The position numbers were made by a program, and so were the translations under genes. Under the pieces are notes generated by a model, which was not told the DNA's origin, made no database searches, and saw only the letters and a list, made by a program, of their open reading frames with translations. Below, piece by piece: positions 1 to 5,949 of a stretch of DNA of 6,008 nucleotides. Source of the stretch: CAZYWA01 sp964650975 [NCBI: uncultured bacterium] (GTDB taxonomy: Bacteria; JADJOY01); assembly GCA_964650975.1 (NCBI GenBank), contig CAZYWA010000359.1, forward strand, positions 2,241 through 8,248. The letters are read 5' to 3'. The stretch's first letter is position 1. Each line of letters opens with the position of its first letter.

Positions 1-719
1 TCTTCACCCAGTTCGGAGAGGTCTCCGACGCGCTGGAGAAGCGGCTGGCCGATTGGGGGAGCGACGAGGATGGAGGCGACGACGAAGAGAACGGCGGTAC
101 CAAGAAGGGGCTTCCCGAGAAAAAGAAAAAGAAACTCCTCGACCCGAAGACCTGGGAGCGCGACAGCCGCCTCGTCGAAGTCGCCACGAAGCTGCGCGCG
201 GCACTCGGCGACACGCTGTTCGAGGACCACAACGACTTTCGCGACCGCGTCGAGACCGCGCTCGAAAAGGCTGGCCTCAAGCTCTCCGCTCCCGACCTGA
301 AGCAGATCCTTAAGGCCGTCAGCTGGCGTGTCGAGACGGCGCCCTCGGTTATCGCCAAGGTGCACAAGGCCGGCAAGGTCAAGGCCGACCCGTTGCGCGG
401 CCTGTTTGAGGCGACGGTCGACGGCAAGGCGGCCGTCGTTGAGTACGAGCCCGATTCTGACCTGCGTGATACCGAGCAGGTTCCGCTTCTGGAAAACGGC
501 GGCATCGAAGGCTTCATCCGCCGCGAGGTGCTGCCCTACACGCCCGATGCCTGGATCAAGGTAGACGCCACCAAGATCGGCTACGAAGTGAGCTTCACAC
601 GGCACTTCTACAAACCGCAACCGCTCCGCACTCTCGAGGAGATCAGCGCTGACATCCTCGCGATCGAGAAGGAGGCCGAGGGGTTGCTGGACGGCCTGCT
701 GAAGGGAGCGAAGGCGTGA
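1..719 (+). CDS. hsdM: Type I restriction-modification methyltransferase subunit HsdM, C-terminal part (5' end outside window)
   Basis: The reading frame is open from base 3 and stops at TGA 717-719, giving 238 residues of a protein whose start and catalytic domain (SAM-binding and NPPF/Y motifs) lie upstream of the window. The visible part matches the C-terminal region of large Type I N6-adenine methyltransferase subunits. It has a helical, charged stretch, then the block GFIRREVLPYTPDAW followed by IGYEVSFTRHFYKPQPLRTL. It ends in a helix (EEISADILAIEKEAEGLL) of the kind that packs against HsdS. HsdM with HsdS methylates adenines in the target, protecting self DNA. A strongly acidic patch (fragment residues 20-29) is followed directly by a lysine-rich patch (34-44, five consecutive Lys), probably a flexible linker. 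The stop overlaps the GTG start of the next small ORF by four bases. Family assignment rests on these motifs and on the adjoining hsdS and hsdR; methyltransferase activity cannot be judged from this fragment. Confidence 0.93.
   Translation, partial: FTQFGEVSDALEKRLADWGSDEDGGDDEENGGTKKGLPEKKKKKLLDPKTWERDSRLVEVATKLRAALGDTLFEDHNDFRDRVETALEKAGLKLSAPDLKQILKAVSWRVETAPSVIAKVHKAGKVKADPLRGLFEATVDGKAAVVEYEPDSDLRDTEQVPLLENGGIEGFIRREVLPYTPDAWIKVDATKIGYEVSFTRHFYKPQPLRTLEEISADILAIEKEAEGLLDGLLKGAKA
703..708 (+). promoter_or_regulatory. Ribosome-binding site for the small ORF starting at 716
   Basis: The sequence AGGGAG lies seven bases before GTG 716, inside the last codons of hsdM. This good Shine-Dalgarno match at standard spacing is the main reason for accepting the GTG start and the small ORF as translated. 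Confidence 0.6.
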
Positions 720-880
720 CGGCAAAACGGAACGCACTGCGTTCCAGATCACTCGGAGTGGTCGGCGTTCCGATCGAACAGATCGAACCAGAGCTCACGC
801 GCGAGATTGAGCGGAAGCGGCGGCTGATCGATGCGAGCCGGGCCGACGAGCGTCAGATGGGCGGCGGCGGGCAGGCATGA
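716..880 (+). CDS. Small hypothetical protein (54 aa) between hsdM and hsdS
   Basis: I do not recognise this protein. A GTG start at 716 opens a frame of 54 codons ending in TGA 878-880. The GTGA at its start overlaps the hsdM stop, and the ATGA at its end overlaps the hsdS start, so it exactly fills the space between the two genes. A good ribosome-binding site (AGGGAG, 7-base spacer) precedes it. The product has a basic N-terminus (TAKRNALRSRSLG), a short hydrophobic stretch (VVGVPI), then a highly charged segment predicted to be helical (ELTREIERKRRLIDASRADE) and a Gly-rich end. There is no signal peptide, membrane segment, cysteine cluster or helix-turn-helix typical of restriction-modification controller proteins. 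About 39 of 54 third positions are G or C, fewer than expected for hsdR but compatible with coding. Position suggests a translational coupler or a small accessory partner of the HsdM-HsdS complex; both are inference. An untranslated spacer is the alternative, but exact overlaps at both ends argue against it. Confidence 0.65.
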   Translation: MTAKRNALRSRSLGVVGVPIEQIEPELTREIERKRRLIDASRADERQMGGGGQA

Positions 881-2286
881 TTCTCGACCTCAAGCCGTAT
901 CCCGAGTACAGGGACTCGGGGCTGCCGTGGCTCGGGCAGGTGCCAGGGCATTGGCAAGTGCAGCCGGTTCGTCGTATCGGGCGGGTGCAGGGAGGTAAGG
1001 CACTGGCTGCGAGGGCGGCGGGGAGGCAGCGCCCGTATTTGCGAGTCGCGAATGTCTTCGATGGGCGCATCGATACAAGGCAGGTACACACCATGCCGTT
1101 CTCGGATGCGGAATTCCCGCGCTACCGCTTGGCGCTAGATGACGTGCTCCTGAACGAGGGGCAAAGCATTGAACTCGTCGGCCGCGCCGCGCGATATGTG
1201 GGCGAGCCTCCCGAGTGTGCGTTCCAGAACTCGTTGATCCGTGTCCAGTCTCGAGGAACGGTCGTTCCCCGGTTCCTCGAATTGCTGTTCCGACATACAC
1301 AGGCAGTTGGGACCTTTGCGGTTATCGCGACCCAGACGACCTCAATTGCGCATCTCGGCGTAAGCAGGCTCGCCGATCTGCCATTGGCTTTCCCGCCGAT
1401 CCCGGACCAGCAGGCGATTGTGCGCTATCTCGACTGGGCGACTCGGCGCCTGGAGCCCGCGATCCGGGCGAAGCGGAAGGTGATCGCTCTGCTCAACGAG
1501 CAAAAGCAGGCCATCATCGAGCGCGCCGTCACTCGCGGCCTCGACCCCTCCGTGCCCCTAAAACCATCCGGCATTTCGTGGCTCGGCGACATTCCTCGGC
1601 ATTGGGATGTGCGGCGTGCGAAGTACCACTATCGGGAAGTCGATGAGCGTTCCACCGATGGCGGTGAAGAGTTGCTGTCTGTCTCACACCTCACTGGAGT
1701 CACGCCACGCAGCCAAAAGCAGATCACGATGTTCAAGGCCGCCTCATATGTCGGTCACAAGCTATGTCGACCGGGTGATCTCGTGGTCAACACGATGTGG
1801 GCGTGGATGGGCGCGCTCGGTGTCTCAGCGCACCGTGGAATCATCAGCCCCGCTTACGCTGTCTACCGGCCACGCTTATCCGAGAGTATTGTTGGCAGCT
1901 ACATCGACGGCCTGCTCCATAGTAAGCCCTACGTCTCGAACATCATTTGTCGCTCGACAGGGCTACGTGGGTCGCGACTTCGCTTGTATCCCGAGGAGTT
2001 CTTTCGTCTGCCAATCATTCAACCTCCGGCTGGCGAGCAGCAGCGGATCGTTGAGTGGATTCAAGGAGAGGCTGGCGAGCTGGACGCAGCGATCGCCCAC
2101 CTCAAACGCGAGATCGACCTCCTTCGGGAGTATGGCATGCGACTCACCGCCGACATGGTGGCCGGCAAGCTCGATGTGCGCGAGGCCGCGGCGCGGCTGC
2201 CCGACGAGGCCGCCGCCGGTCTCGGCGAGGAGGATAGCGGACTGAGGGATGAGGCCGAGGCCGCTGACGAGGAGGCCGCCGTTTGA
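877..2286 (+). CDS. hsdS: Type I restriction-modification specificity subunit HsdS
   Basis: This 469-residue protein would recognise the bipartite DNA target for both methylation and restriction. It has the two-fold HsdS layout. A short conserved lead-in (residues 14-26, SG..WLG..P.HW) is followed by target recognition domain 1 (about 27-172) and a conserved helical spacer (173-229, beginning PPIPDQQAIVRYLD). The lead-in then recurs (231-243), followed by target recognition domain 2 (about 244-381) and a second helical spacer (from 382, QPPAGEQQRIVEWI). The second spacer runs into GKLDVREAAARLP (430-442), a motif common at HsdS C-termini. The last 25 or so residues form an Ala/Glu/Asp-rich tail. 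Length is normal for a full two-domain subunit, so no half-HsdS or truncation is suspected. ATG 877 overlaps the stop of the small ORF (ATGA); its own ribosome-binding site is weak, which fits coupled translation. Base composition is lower in GC across recognition domain 2 than in hsdR. The recognised sequence cannot be read from the protein by eye. Confidence 0.95.
   Translation: MILDLKPYPEYRDSGLPWLGQVPGHWQVQPVRRIGRVQGGKALAARAAGRQRPYLRVANVFDGRIDTRQVHTMPFSDAEFPRYRLALDDVLLNEGQSIELVGRAARYVGEPPECAFQNSLIRVQSRGTVVPRFLELLFRHTQAVGTFAVIATQTTSIAHLGVSRLADLPLAFPPIPDQQAIVRYLDWATRRLEPAIRAKRKVIALLNEQKQAIIERAVTRGLDPSVPLKPSGISWLGDIPRHWDVRRAKYHYREVDERSTDGGEELLSVSHLTGVTPRSQKQITMFKAASYVGHKLCRPGDLVVNTMWAWMGALGVSAHRGIISPAYAVYRPRLSESIVGSYIDGLLHSKPYVSNIICRSTGLRGSRLRLYPEEFFRLPIIQPPAGEQQRIVEWIQGEAGELDAAIAHLKREIDLLREYGMRLTADMVAGKLDVREAAARLPDEAAAGLGEEDSGLRDEAEAADEEAAV
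916..954 (+). repeat. HsdS internal repeat, copy 1 (lead-in to TRD1)
   Basis: Codes for HsdS residues 14-26, SGLPWLGQVPGHW. It matches residues 231-243 at eight of thirteen positions, including the WLG core and the final HW, with a DNA offset of 651 bases to copy 2. This internal duplication is typical of HsdS and marks the start of each recognition domain. Confidence 0.8.
1567..1605 (+). repeat. HsdS internal repeat, copy 2 (lead-in to TRD2)
   Basis: Codes for HsdS residues 231-243, SGISWLGDIPRHW, the counterpart of residues 14-26. At the DNA level the blocks gtggctcgg and ggcattgg are shared with copy 1. Such homology blocks are known sites for recognition-domain shuffling in hsdS genes; no partner hsdS copy is seen in this window. 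Confidence 0.8.
2269..2275 (+). promoter_or_regulatory. Ribosome-binding site deciding the TTG start of hsdR
   Basis: GAGGAGG lies seven bases before TTG 2283, inside the codons for the acidic tail of HsdS. This near-perfect Shine-Dalgarno match supports the TTG start over the in-frame ATG codons downstream (the first encodes Met15 of the long form). Confidence 0.75.
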
Positions 2287-5200
2287 CCACCGACACCAGC
2301 GAGAAGGGCCTCGAGACGCTGATCATGCGGCACATGACCGGCGTCGACGGTCTCGCCGTCGTGCCGAACCGTGTCGCCGAACGGCCGCCGCCCTATGGCG
2401 GCACCGGGTACACCGCCGGCAGCGCGCGGGACTTCGACCGCGCCCACGCAATCGACGTGCCGCAGCTCTTCGCATTCCTGCGCACCACGCAGCCCGAGGC
2501 GTTCGAGAAGCTGGCGATGGCGGATGCGAGGGACGCCAAGGACATCAACCGCCTCAAGTTCCTGACACGGCTCTCGGGCGAGATCGGCAAGCGCGGCGTC
2601 ATCGACGTGCTGCGGAAGGGTGTCGACCACGGGCCGGTCCACTTCGACCTCTTCTATGGCACGCCGTCGCCTGGGAACGCCAAGGCGGCGGCGATGCACG
2701 CCGAGAACCGCTTCTCGATCACGCGCCAGCTGGCGTACAGCATGGACGAGACGCGCCGAGCGCTCGATTTGTGCCTGTTCATCAATGGTCTACCGGTCGC
2801 GACGTTCGAGCTGAAGAACAGCCTCACGAAGCAGACAGTCGAGGACGCGGTGGAGCAGTACAAGCGGGACCGCGACCCGCGCGAGCGGCTGTTCGAGTTC
2901 GGCCGCTGTGTGGTGCACCTCGCAGTGGACGACAGCGAGGTGCAGATGTGTACCGAGCTTCGCGGCAAGGGATCGTGGTTCCTGCCCTTCGACAAGGGCT
3001 ACAACGACGGCGCGGGCAACCCGCCGAATCCGCACGGCCTCAAGACCGACTACCTCTGGAAAGAGGTGCTCACGCCGGAGGGGCTGACCAACATTCTGGA
3101 GAACTATGCGCAGATCGTAGACGACAAGGACCCTCGTACCGGCAGGAAGAAGCGCAAGCAGGTGTGGCCGCGCTATCACCAACTCGGCGTGGTGCGACAG
3201 GCGCTGGCGGATGTGTGCTTCCACGGCGCTGGCAGGCGCTACCTGATCCAGCACTCGGCCGGCAGTGGGAAGTCGAACTCGATCGCCTGGCTCGCGCACC
3301 AGCTCATTGGTTCGAAGCGGAACGATAAGGAGGTTTTCGACTCGGTCATCGTGGTGACCGACCGGCGTCTCCTCGATGATCAGATCCAGACCACCATCAA
3401 GCAGTTCATGCAGGTGGGCGCGACCGTGGGCCACGCCGAGCGGTCCGGCGACCTGCGCAAGTTCATCGGGGAGGGGAAGAAGATCATCGTTTCGACGGTG
3501 CAGAAGTTCCCCTTCATCCTCGACGAGGTCGCCACCGAGGCCGGGAAGACCTTCGCCATCGTCATCGACGAGGCGCATTCGAGTCAGGGCGGGAAGACAT
3601 CGGCGGCGATGAGTCAGGCGCTCGGCGCTGTCGCGGAGGACGAAAACGCCGGACCGGACCCCGAGGACACGGTGAACGAAGCGCTGGCGAAGCGCATGGC
3701 GGGGCGCAAGATGTTGACCAACGCCAGCTACTTCGCCTTCACCGCGACGCCCAAGAACAAGACGCTGGAGATGTTCGGCGAGGCGCTCGCGCCCGACGCC
3801 GAGGGCAAGGTCAAGCACCGCCCGTTCCACAGCTACACGATGAAGCAGGCGATCGGGGAGGGCTTTATCCTGGACGTGCTAAAGAACTTCACGCCCGTAG
3901 ACAGCTATTACAAGCTGGTCAAAAAGGCCGAAGACGACCCGGAGTTCGACACCAAGAAGGCGCGGAAAAAGCTGCGCCGGTACGTGGAGAGCCACGACCA
4001 CGCGATCCGGCTCAAGGCCGAGATCATGGTGGACCACTTCCACGATCAGGTGATGGCGGCCGGGAGGATCGGTGGACAGGCTCGCGCGATGGTGGTCACG
4101 AGCGGCATCGAGCGGGCCATCCAGTACTTCCACGCCTTCAAGGCGTATCTCGTGGAGCGCAAGAGCCCGTATGAGGCGATCGTCGCCTTCTCGGGCGAGC
4201 ACGATTACGGCGGCGGGAGGGTCAGCGAGGTGTCCCTCAACGGCTTCTCGAGTAGCGACATCGCCGGGAAGATCCAGACCGACCCGTACCGATTCCTGAT
4301 CTGTGCAGACAAATTCCAGACCGGCTACGACGAGCCGCTGCTGCACACGATGTATGTGGACAAGCCACTCTCGGGCATCAAGGCGGTGCAGACCCTGTCG
4401 CGGCTCAATCGCGCGCGGCCGCAGAAGCACGACTGCTTCGTGCTCGACTTCCAGAACAACAGCGAGGCGATCACCTTCGCCTTCCAGGACTACTACCGCA
4501 CCACGCTGCTCGCTGAGGAGACCGACCCGAACAAGCTGCACGACCTGAAGACAGCGCTGGACACCGCGCAGGTGTATTCGCCGGATGAGGTTCGGCACGT
4601 CGTGGAGTCGTTCCTCGGCGGATCCGATCGGGACAAGCTCGACCCGATCCTCGACGCCTGTGTGGCGGTCTACATGTACAGCCTGGACGAGGACGGACAG
4701 ATCGACTTCAAGGGGAAGGCCAAGGTGTTCTGCCGCACCTACAACTTCCTCTCATCGGTCATCCCGTACAGCAACGCGGAGTGGGAGAAGCTCTCCATCT
4801 TCCTCGATCTGCTGACACCCAAGCTGCCGGCGCCGCAGGAGGAGGACCTCGCCAAGGGCATCCTCGAAGCGATCGACATGGACAGCTACCGCGTCGAGAA
4901 GAAGGCCGCGATGAAGATCGCGCTGGCGGACCAGGATTCGGAGATCGAGCCGGTGCCGACGGACGCCCACGGCCACCAGTCCGAGCCCGAGATGGATCGC
5001 TTGAGCAACATCATCAGGACGTTCAACGAGCAGTTCGGGACGCTCTTCACCGACAGCGACCGCGTCGCGCAGCGCATCCGCGACGACATCGCGCCGAAGG
5101 TCGCCGCTGACGCGGCCTATCAGAACGCCAAGGAGAACACCCCGCACACCGCGCGCATGGCGCACGATCAGGCGCTAGGCAGGGTGATGCAACACCTGTT

Positions 5201-5297
5201 GAAGGACGACACGCAGGTCTACAAGCAGTTCGTCGAGAACGAGTCGTTTAAGCGGTTCGTTGGCGACATGGTGTACGCGATTACGAATCAGGGCTGA
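2283..5297 (+). CDS. hsdR: Type I restriction endonuclease subunit HsdR (nuclease and ATP-dependent translocase)
   Basis: This 1004-residue protein is the motor and cutting subunit. It binds the HsdM-HsdS complex on unmodified DNA, pulls DNA using ATP and cleaves far from the target. The N-terminal RecB-like nuclease domain shows D162, then E176 and K178 in FELKN (D-x13-E-x-K), followed by QY at 192-193. The superfamily 2 helicase core has Walker A HSAGSGKS (324-331, K330), VIVVTDR (355-361), DEAH (429-432), FTATP (486-490), FQTGYDEP (678-685) and QTLSRLNR (703-710). A helical C-terminal region of about 250 residues follows, ending in an FxRFVGDMVY-type segment. Length is close to that of the EcoR124I family (about 1,040) and below that of EcoKI (about 1,170). 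The TTG start overlaps the hsdS stop (TTGA) and has a strong ribosome-binding site. No frameshift, internal stop or missing catalytic residue is visible, so the protein is predicted to be active. Confidence 0.97.
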   Translation: MTTDTSEKGLETLIMRHMTGVDGLAVVPNRVAERPPPYGGTGYTAGSARDFDRAHAIDVPQLFAFLRTTQPEAFEKLAMADARDAKDINRLKFLTRLSGEIGKRGVIDVLRKGVDHGPVHFDLFYGTPSPGNAKAAAMHAENRFSITRQLAYSMDETRRALDLCLFINGLPVATFELKNSLTKQTVEDAVEQYKRDRDPRERLFEFGRCVVHLAVDDSEVQMCTELRGKGSWFLPFDKGYNDGAGNPPNPHGLKTDYLWKEVLTPEGLTNILENYAQIVDDKDPRTGRKKRKQVWPRYHQLGVVRQALADVCFHGAGRRYLIQHSAGSGKSNSIAWLAHQLIGSKRNDKEVFDSVIVVTDRRLLDDQIQTTIKQFMQVGATVGHAERSGDLRKFIGEGKKIIVSTVQKFPFILDEVATEAGKTFAIVIDEAHSSQGGKTSAAMSQALGAVAEDENAGPDPEDTVNEALAKRMAGRKMLTNASYFAFTATPKNKTLEMFGEALAPDAEGKVKHRPFHSYTMKQAIGEGFILDVLKNFTPVDSYYKLVKKAEDDPEFDTKKARKKLRRYVESHDHAIRLKAEIMVDHFHDQVMAAGRIGGQARAMVVTSGIERAIQYFHAFKAYLVERKSPYEAIVAFSGEHDYGGGRVSEVSLNGFSSSDIAGKIQTDPYRFLICADKFQTGYDEPLLHTMYVDKPLSGIKAVQTLSRLNRARPQKHDCFVLDFQNNSEAITFAFQDYYRTTLLAEETDPNKLHDLKTALDTAQVYSPDEVRHVVESFLGGSDRDKLDPILDACVAVYMYSLDEDGQIDFKGKAKVFCRTYNFLSSVIPYSNAEWEKLSIFLDLLTPKLPAPQEEDLAKGILEAIDMDSYRVEKKAAMKIALADQDSEIEPVPTDAHGHQSEPEMDRLSNIIRTFNEQFGTLFTDSDRVAQRIRDDIAPKVAADAAYQNAKENTPHTARMAHDQALGRVMQHLLKDDTQVYKQFVENESFKRFVGDMVYAITNQG

Positions 5298-5406
5298 GGC
5301 CCACGGGCTGCGAGGCAAGAACGGCGTGCCCGCAGCGGGGGCCGCAACCGGCGGGTGGCCGCAGCGGTTGGATGGCGGCATCCCTCCGGATCCCGGGGGG
5401 CCAGAC
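5298..5406. other. Convergent intergenic region between hsdR and the AT-hook gene
   Basis: This GC-rich gap lies between two converging genes, where a bidirectional terminator would be expected. I see an inverted pair CAACCG (5345-5350) and CGGTTG (5365-5370) with a 14-base loop, and a direct repeat CCGCAGCGG at 5330-5338 and 5359-5367. Neither is followed by a T run on either strand, so no intrinsic terminator is supported; termination could be factor-dependent. Confidence 0.5.
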
Positions 5407-5949
5407 CTACTTGTTCATGCCCCTCGTCGCCTTGCCGGTCTTCCCCGCCGCCATTCTAACCCTCACCTCGCGGAAATACTTGTAAAACGTCGGCTGACTC
5501 ACCCCGAGCGCCCGCGCCGCCGCCGACTTGTTCCCGCCGCTCGCCTTAAGCGCCGCCTGGATCGCGTCGGCGGTGAGATTCGCCTTCCGCCCGCGACCGC
5601 CGCGGCGCTTCTTCTTCGGGGCTGCGGCCGGTGCCGTCACCGGGGTCGCGTCCTTCCGGGGTCGGCCCGGTCCACGCTTCGCCGGTGCCGGCGCCACCGC
5701 GTCCTTCCGCGGCCGACCCGGTCCGCGACGCGCAGCCACGACCGCACCAACGACGGCGCCCGTTCCGAGGAGCGCGAGCAGGGGATTCACATGTCCCGAG
5801 AGCGCCTTGAGCGGCTCCGCGACCCGGTTGCTGAGGGCAGACCCGATTGAGCCACCGACGGAGCCGAGCAGTTCTTCGAGGTTGCGCTCGAGCTGGGCGA
5901 GGCCGGTGCGGACGGCGTGGGCTTGCTTCGCGAGGTTCGGCGTGGGCAT
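5407..5949 (-). CDS. AT-hook and Fis-type helix-turn-helix DNA-binding protein with a hydrophobic segment (180 aa)
   Basis: This is a predicted DNA-binding protein, with no gene name that I recognise. Residues 1-50 look helical and partly amphipathic, with a Gly/Ser-rich patch (GSVGGSIGSALS, 29-40). Residues 56-73 (PLLALLGTGAVVGAVVAA) form an uncharged hydrophobic stretch long enough to be a marginal membrane helix. Two AT-hook motifs with the PGRPRK core follow at 75-83 and 92-100, then an Ala/Pro linker and a basic KKKRRGGRGRK patch (112-122) resembling a third, degenerate hook. The C-terminus (about 127-162) is a Fis-type helix-turn-helix, with GGNKSAAARALGVSQPTFYK similar to the DNA-binding end of NtrC-family activators, but there is no AAA+ or receiver domain. 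AT-hooks bind the minor groove of AT-rich DNA. The start ATG (5949) has AAAGG five bases upstream; the stop is TAG. The gene converges on hsdR and is transcribed separately. A nucleoid-associated or regulatory role is inferred; membrane attachment is possible but unproven. Confidence 0.85.
   Translation of the reverse strand: MPTPNLAKQAHAVRTGLAQLERNLEELLGSVGGSIGSALSNRVAEPLKALSGHVNPLLALLGTGAVVGAVVAARRGPGRPRKDAVAPAPAKRGPGRPRKDATPVTAPAAAPKKKRRGGRGRKANLTADAIQAALKASGGNKSAAARALGVSQPTFYKYFREVRVRMAAGKTGKATRGMNK
5647..5727 (-). repeat. 51-base (17-codon) tandem duplication encoding paired AT-hooks
   Basis: Unit 1 (5677-5727) codes for residues 75-91 and a partial unit 2 (5647-5676) for 92-101. Both begin RGPGRPRKDA. 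Across the 27 bases encoding RGPGRPRKD there are four differences, all at third codon positions and all silent, so the two hooks are identical in protein but have drifted in DNA. Confidence 0.85.

Noticed and set aside
118-134. Programmed frameshift site in the hsdM lysine tract
   Set aside because: The A runs are five long, separated by G, and do not form a full A-AAA-AAG heptamer. The zero frame continues through conserved HsdM sequence, so no frameshift is needed.
877-2286. Phase-variable, invertible hsdS locus
   Set aside because: There is no second hsdS, no inverted repeat pair flanking the recognition domains and no recombinase gene in the window.
2249-3328. 359-codon plus-strand frame overlapping hsdR
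   Set aside because: This is the +1 frame shadow of hsdR. Its Arg/Pro/Ala-rich product has no domain, while the hsdR frame carries the family motifs.
2790-3830. 346-codon minus-strand open frame opposite hsdR
   Set aside because: It lies wholly antisense to a gene with clear nuclease and helicase motifs. Long antisense frames are expected in high-GC coding DNA, and the translation shows no recognisable domain.
3879-4598. 239-codon minus-strand open frame opposite the hsdR helicase core
   Set aside because: It is antisense to conserved hsdR motifs, has no supported ribosome-binding site and a low-complexity composition typical of shadow frames.
5260-5850. 196-codon plus-strand frame running from the hsdR end across the AT-hook gene
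   Set aside because: The translation is Arg/Pro-rich and featureless. The minus-strand frame shows AT-hooks with silent-only divergence between the two units and a clear helix-turn-helix, so the minus strand is the coding one.
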